Assembly: GCA_034620365.1 (NCBI GenBank)
Contig: JAQGEQ010000041.1
Span: 310,001-374,000 of the forward strand
Length of the DNA: 64,000 bases
Source: Pegea sp. RAD2-039
Lineage: Eukaryota; Chordata; Thaliacea; Salpida; Salpidae
Reading direction: 5' to 3'
Shown here: positions 61,420 to 64,000 of the stretch, one piece after another
Position numbering within the stretch: position 1 is the stretch's first letter
How the letters are laid out: each line of letters begins with the position of its first letter
Notes under the pieces: model-generated
What the model was told of the DNA's origin: nothing
What the model saw: only the letters and a program-made list of their open reading frames with translations
Database searches by the model: none
Position numbers and translations under genes: made by a program

Positions 61420-64000
61420 TGTGACTTCTACAGAAAACGCAACATAAAAAAGTCTGTTAACCTTTATGAATAAAGTGCCTAAAATTGCTTAATTAATTAA
61501 TTTTTTGATTTAAATAATTTTCTTCATGGCAATAACCTTGATATTAAATAGAAAAATTTAAAGATTAATTTTATAACTGTAAAATTGTCTTTATAAAAAT
61601 CTATACAAAAGATGAAAAAAAAAATTAATAACATTGAAAACTTTTGAGAAAAATTTCAAATTATTTTAGATAATGATAACTGCTGATATTATAAAAATTG
61701 AGAATATGAATCGATGATTTATATTTCTTAAAAAATGATATACTCAAATAAAATTTTTGAATAAAAAAATTTTAGAAATACAGTTGAAAATAGAAAGCAA
61801 TGATTTTAGTAAAATTACAATATATTTTCTATAATTAAAGTTTAGTAAAAATAATTATAACTAAATCATCTTTTATTGGCAGATACTAGCAGTAATTGTA
61901 ATTTATGAAATACATAATAATTTATATTAACAAATATCAAATTAATTTAATGTTGTAGGAACTTATTTAGTTGAAATAAGCAAAATTAAAAATATTTAAA
62001 AAAAGTAATTGTAATAAATTACAATAAATTAAAATAAAAAATCTGATTGTACTAAAGATGAAATATTTGTGTGATTGTAATAAAATAAACTTTTAATTAA
62101 CAAAGATTGTGTTCCTAAAATTTATTTTTATAGATTTAATGTTTACAAACTCACTGCCTTCAAGTGGATTGATTTTGAAATCTAAAATCGTTAAAATCGT
62201 TTAAAATGGTCAACAGCTCAATTTAAGAAATAATATAATTGTTCCTGTTAGATATTAATATAATTAATTAAGTTGACCATGATTGACTGAGATTAAGTTT
62301 TTGAATAAAAATTAATTAGCTATATTGTCTAATCTCGAATAGTAGTAAATTTTTTTGATTTTGTAAATTAAACATTTCAGCATTGTCATATGTTTATATA
62401 CAAAAGTCCTATCCAACAAAAATAAAACTCAAATTCTTTAATAACAGTCGAAATATTTTTGGATGATTAATTTCAGAAAGTATTGATATCCTTGGTACAC
62501 AATTTTAAATATATTCTATGAAATTTTTTTTAAGTACTCTCTGCTATTTAAACTTAATTTCATCTTATCTTTTGCTTAGGTACCGTCATTGGTAATTTAA
62601 AACATTCTTAATAGAAAAAAATCAATTAATTATTTTTCTAATTGTATAATTAGTTTATATGTAGATACCAAATTTGTATCTATTTAATTTACATGGTGAA
62701 ATTATTAAATATATATTTTATCAACTCTTGTAAAGCTTTAGTAAAAGTCTACTTTAAATCTTGATTTAAAAACAAAAATGTTCCATAAAGTATATTCTAT
62801 ACTACAAGAAATGACAAAATAATCAATATATAATAATTTTTGCTTCTATTGAGTGACTAATTAATTAAATCTTTATTTTGAAGTTATTTACACAAGTCAG
62901 TTTCTTAAAATCAGACCTTCCACTGATTATATTACGATGGAGATTATTGTTTGCAAAGATGGCCATAAAAACTAACAATTAAGATGTTACGACGCTCTTG
63001 GCTTGTTTAAACTTGGAATTTGTATCAACCTTTCAGAATGTACTTTTAAAACAAGTGAAGCTATTTTCATTTCATAGAAATTTATAAGTGAATCTTTCTT
63101 AGCAATCAATTAAAGAACAAATCAATAAAACAGAAAAATAAACATGCCAAGTCTAAATATCTCTACTGGTGTTTGTCAACAGTTTGAATATTTTACTTTA
63201 CAAAGTCTGACAACACTTACACGATGGCTTTTTTCAAACAGTGTCAACAAAATCTTTGGTAATTTGGAAAATTTTAAAATTCAACAGTTAGTTTATAAAT
63301 AGGGAATCAATTATGAATTCTAACAGCTGATTTCATAAAAAATAAATGAAGTTAATGAAATGTATATTTATTTTAAATAAAAAAATTAGACATACTTGCT
63401 TAAAAATATTAGTTAAAAAAAGTTTTAGACTTTTGAAAAGGTTTTCCGAATGTGTTTCCTTTAGGTATTCAAGTTAGTTTACTCTTTCAGCTTTTTGACA
63501 ACTGTACTTTTTGAAAAAACGCAATTATTTATGAAAAAAAAAATCCTTTTTGACAGAACCAGTCAATTCAAAGCCTCTCTCAAATTTATATGGCAAACTA
63601 GTTCGCATACGGCATTTGCCAAATGAAAGATTTTTCGTATTAATTGAAAGTTTACTTGATAGTATAATTTTGTTTTTAGGTTTTACTTTTTTAATATTTC
63701 AGACAAAAATAGGTCATACAATTTAATTGGAGTTTATTTGATGTTTCTTGTACTACCAACAAACTTTATAAAAGTTTTACAGTAGTTTTAGAACAGGTTT
63801 TATAGCGAACACAAATGTTCTTACAAGTTATTTATAACAAGTCGTGCTCATCTGAAATTTCTTGTGTTAAAATTGTTCACTGTCATGGATAAAGTACATA
63901 GCTTTTTTTACTATTTTACCAGCGGTTACACTTGAATAACTACTGTACCAAAGTACACCTGAAGAGCACTGGTGCGTGACCAGTTGCATTTTTGATATAA
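61420..64000. other. AT-rich region upstream of CP110 to the window end
   Basis: Holds the CP110 promoter and 5' UTR; a strong TTTTCTGTAG acceptor-like site ends 8 nt before the CP110 ATG. Beyond that nothing can be supported. A 52-codon ATG frame at 63144-63302 (plus) has no recognised similarity. Confidence 0.5.

Noticed and set aside
63144-63302. 52-codon plus-strand ATG frame
   Set aside because: No similarity, no splice or poly(A) context; length is within chance for the region.

Overview
The window is animal (metazoan) nuclear DNA. It is strongly AT-rich, with spliced protein genes carrying GT...AG introns (many only 43-60 nt long), AATAAA poly(A) signals and decayed retroelements. The gene set (BPTF/NURF301, AIMP2, FAPP2-type GLTP protein, p22phox, ANKS6, CP110, LRRCC1, OSCP1) is typical of a ciliated animal. 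The lineage cannot be fixed from sequence alone. Retention of p22phox and ANKS6 together with minimal introns suggests a compact-genome invertebrate. I found no rRNA, tRNA, CRISPR or prokaryotic features.

Layout. 1-3.3 kb: 5' part of a BPTF gene (minus), running off the left edge. 7.3-10.1 kb: intronless LRRCC1 (plus), followed 179 bp later by AIMP2 (plus, 10.3-11.7 kb). 11.7-14.0 kb: PLEKHA8/FAPP2-like gene (minus), lying 154 bp downstream of intronless INO80 (minus, 14.1-17.6 kb). 20.7-21.8 kb: intronless OSCP1 (plus). 22.8 kb: an orphan astacin-type C-terminal exon (minus). 24.2-28.0 kb: CYBA/p22phox (plus), with a decayed LINE in one intron. 28.4-29.4 kb: intronless RABGGTB (minus). 30.3-31.0 kb: intronless p24/TMED gene (minus). 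32.4-34.1 kb: a second LINE copy (minus). 35.0-35.3 kb: small two-exon membrane protein, possibly DPM2 (minus). 37.4-40.9 kb: ANKS6 with 17 exons (plus). 42.6-44.5 kb: PDCD6/ALG-2 (minus). 45.5-47.3 kb: LINE tail plus LTR-retrotransposon remnants. 47.7-48.7 kb: a possible small membrane-protein gene. 51.2-53.9 kb: TENT4/Trf4 poly(A) polymerase with 15 exons (plus). 54.5-61.4 kb: CP110/CCP110 with 15 exons (minus), containing a 20-copy 30-bp coding repeat.

Exon chains were built by hand from splice consensus, reading-frame continuity and remembered family conservation. For AIMP2, PLEKHA8, CYBA, ANKS6, PDCD6, TENT4, CP110 and the DPM2-like gene the summed exon lengths are exact multiples of three. 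The genes do not form one pathway. Two chromatin remodellers (BPTF, INO80) and four centriole/cilium-associated genes (LRRCC1, OSCP1, ANKS6, CP110) are present. Three genes act in membrane traffic or lipid handling (PLEKHA8, RABGGTB, TMED).

The most interesting points are these: two tight same-strand gene pairs with acceptor-like sites just before the downstream start codon, which would fit operons with trans-splicing; an alternative p22phox tail whose stop codon would overlap the RABGGTB stop on the other strand; a homology-supported GC-AG intron; the CP110 minisatellite; an orphan astacin exon; and at least two uncharacterised dispersed repeat families.
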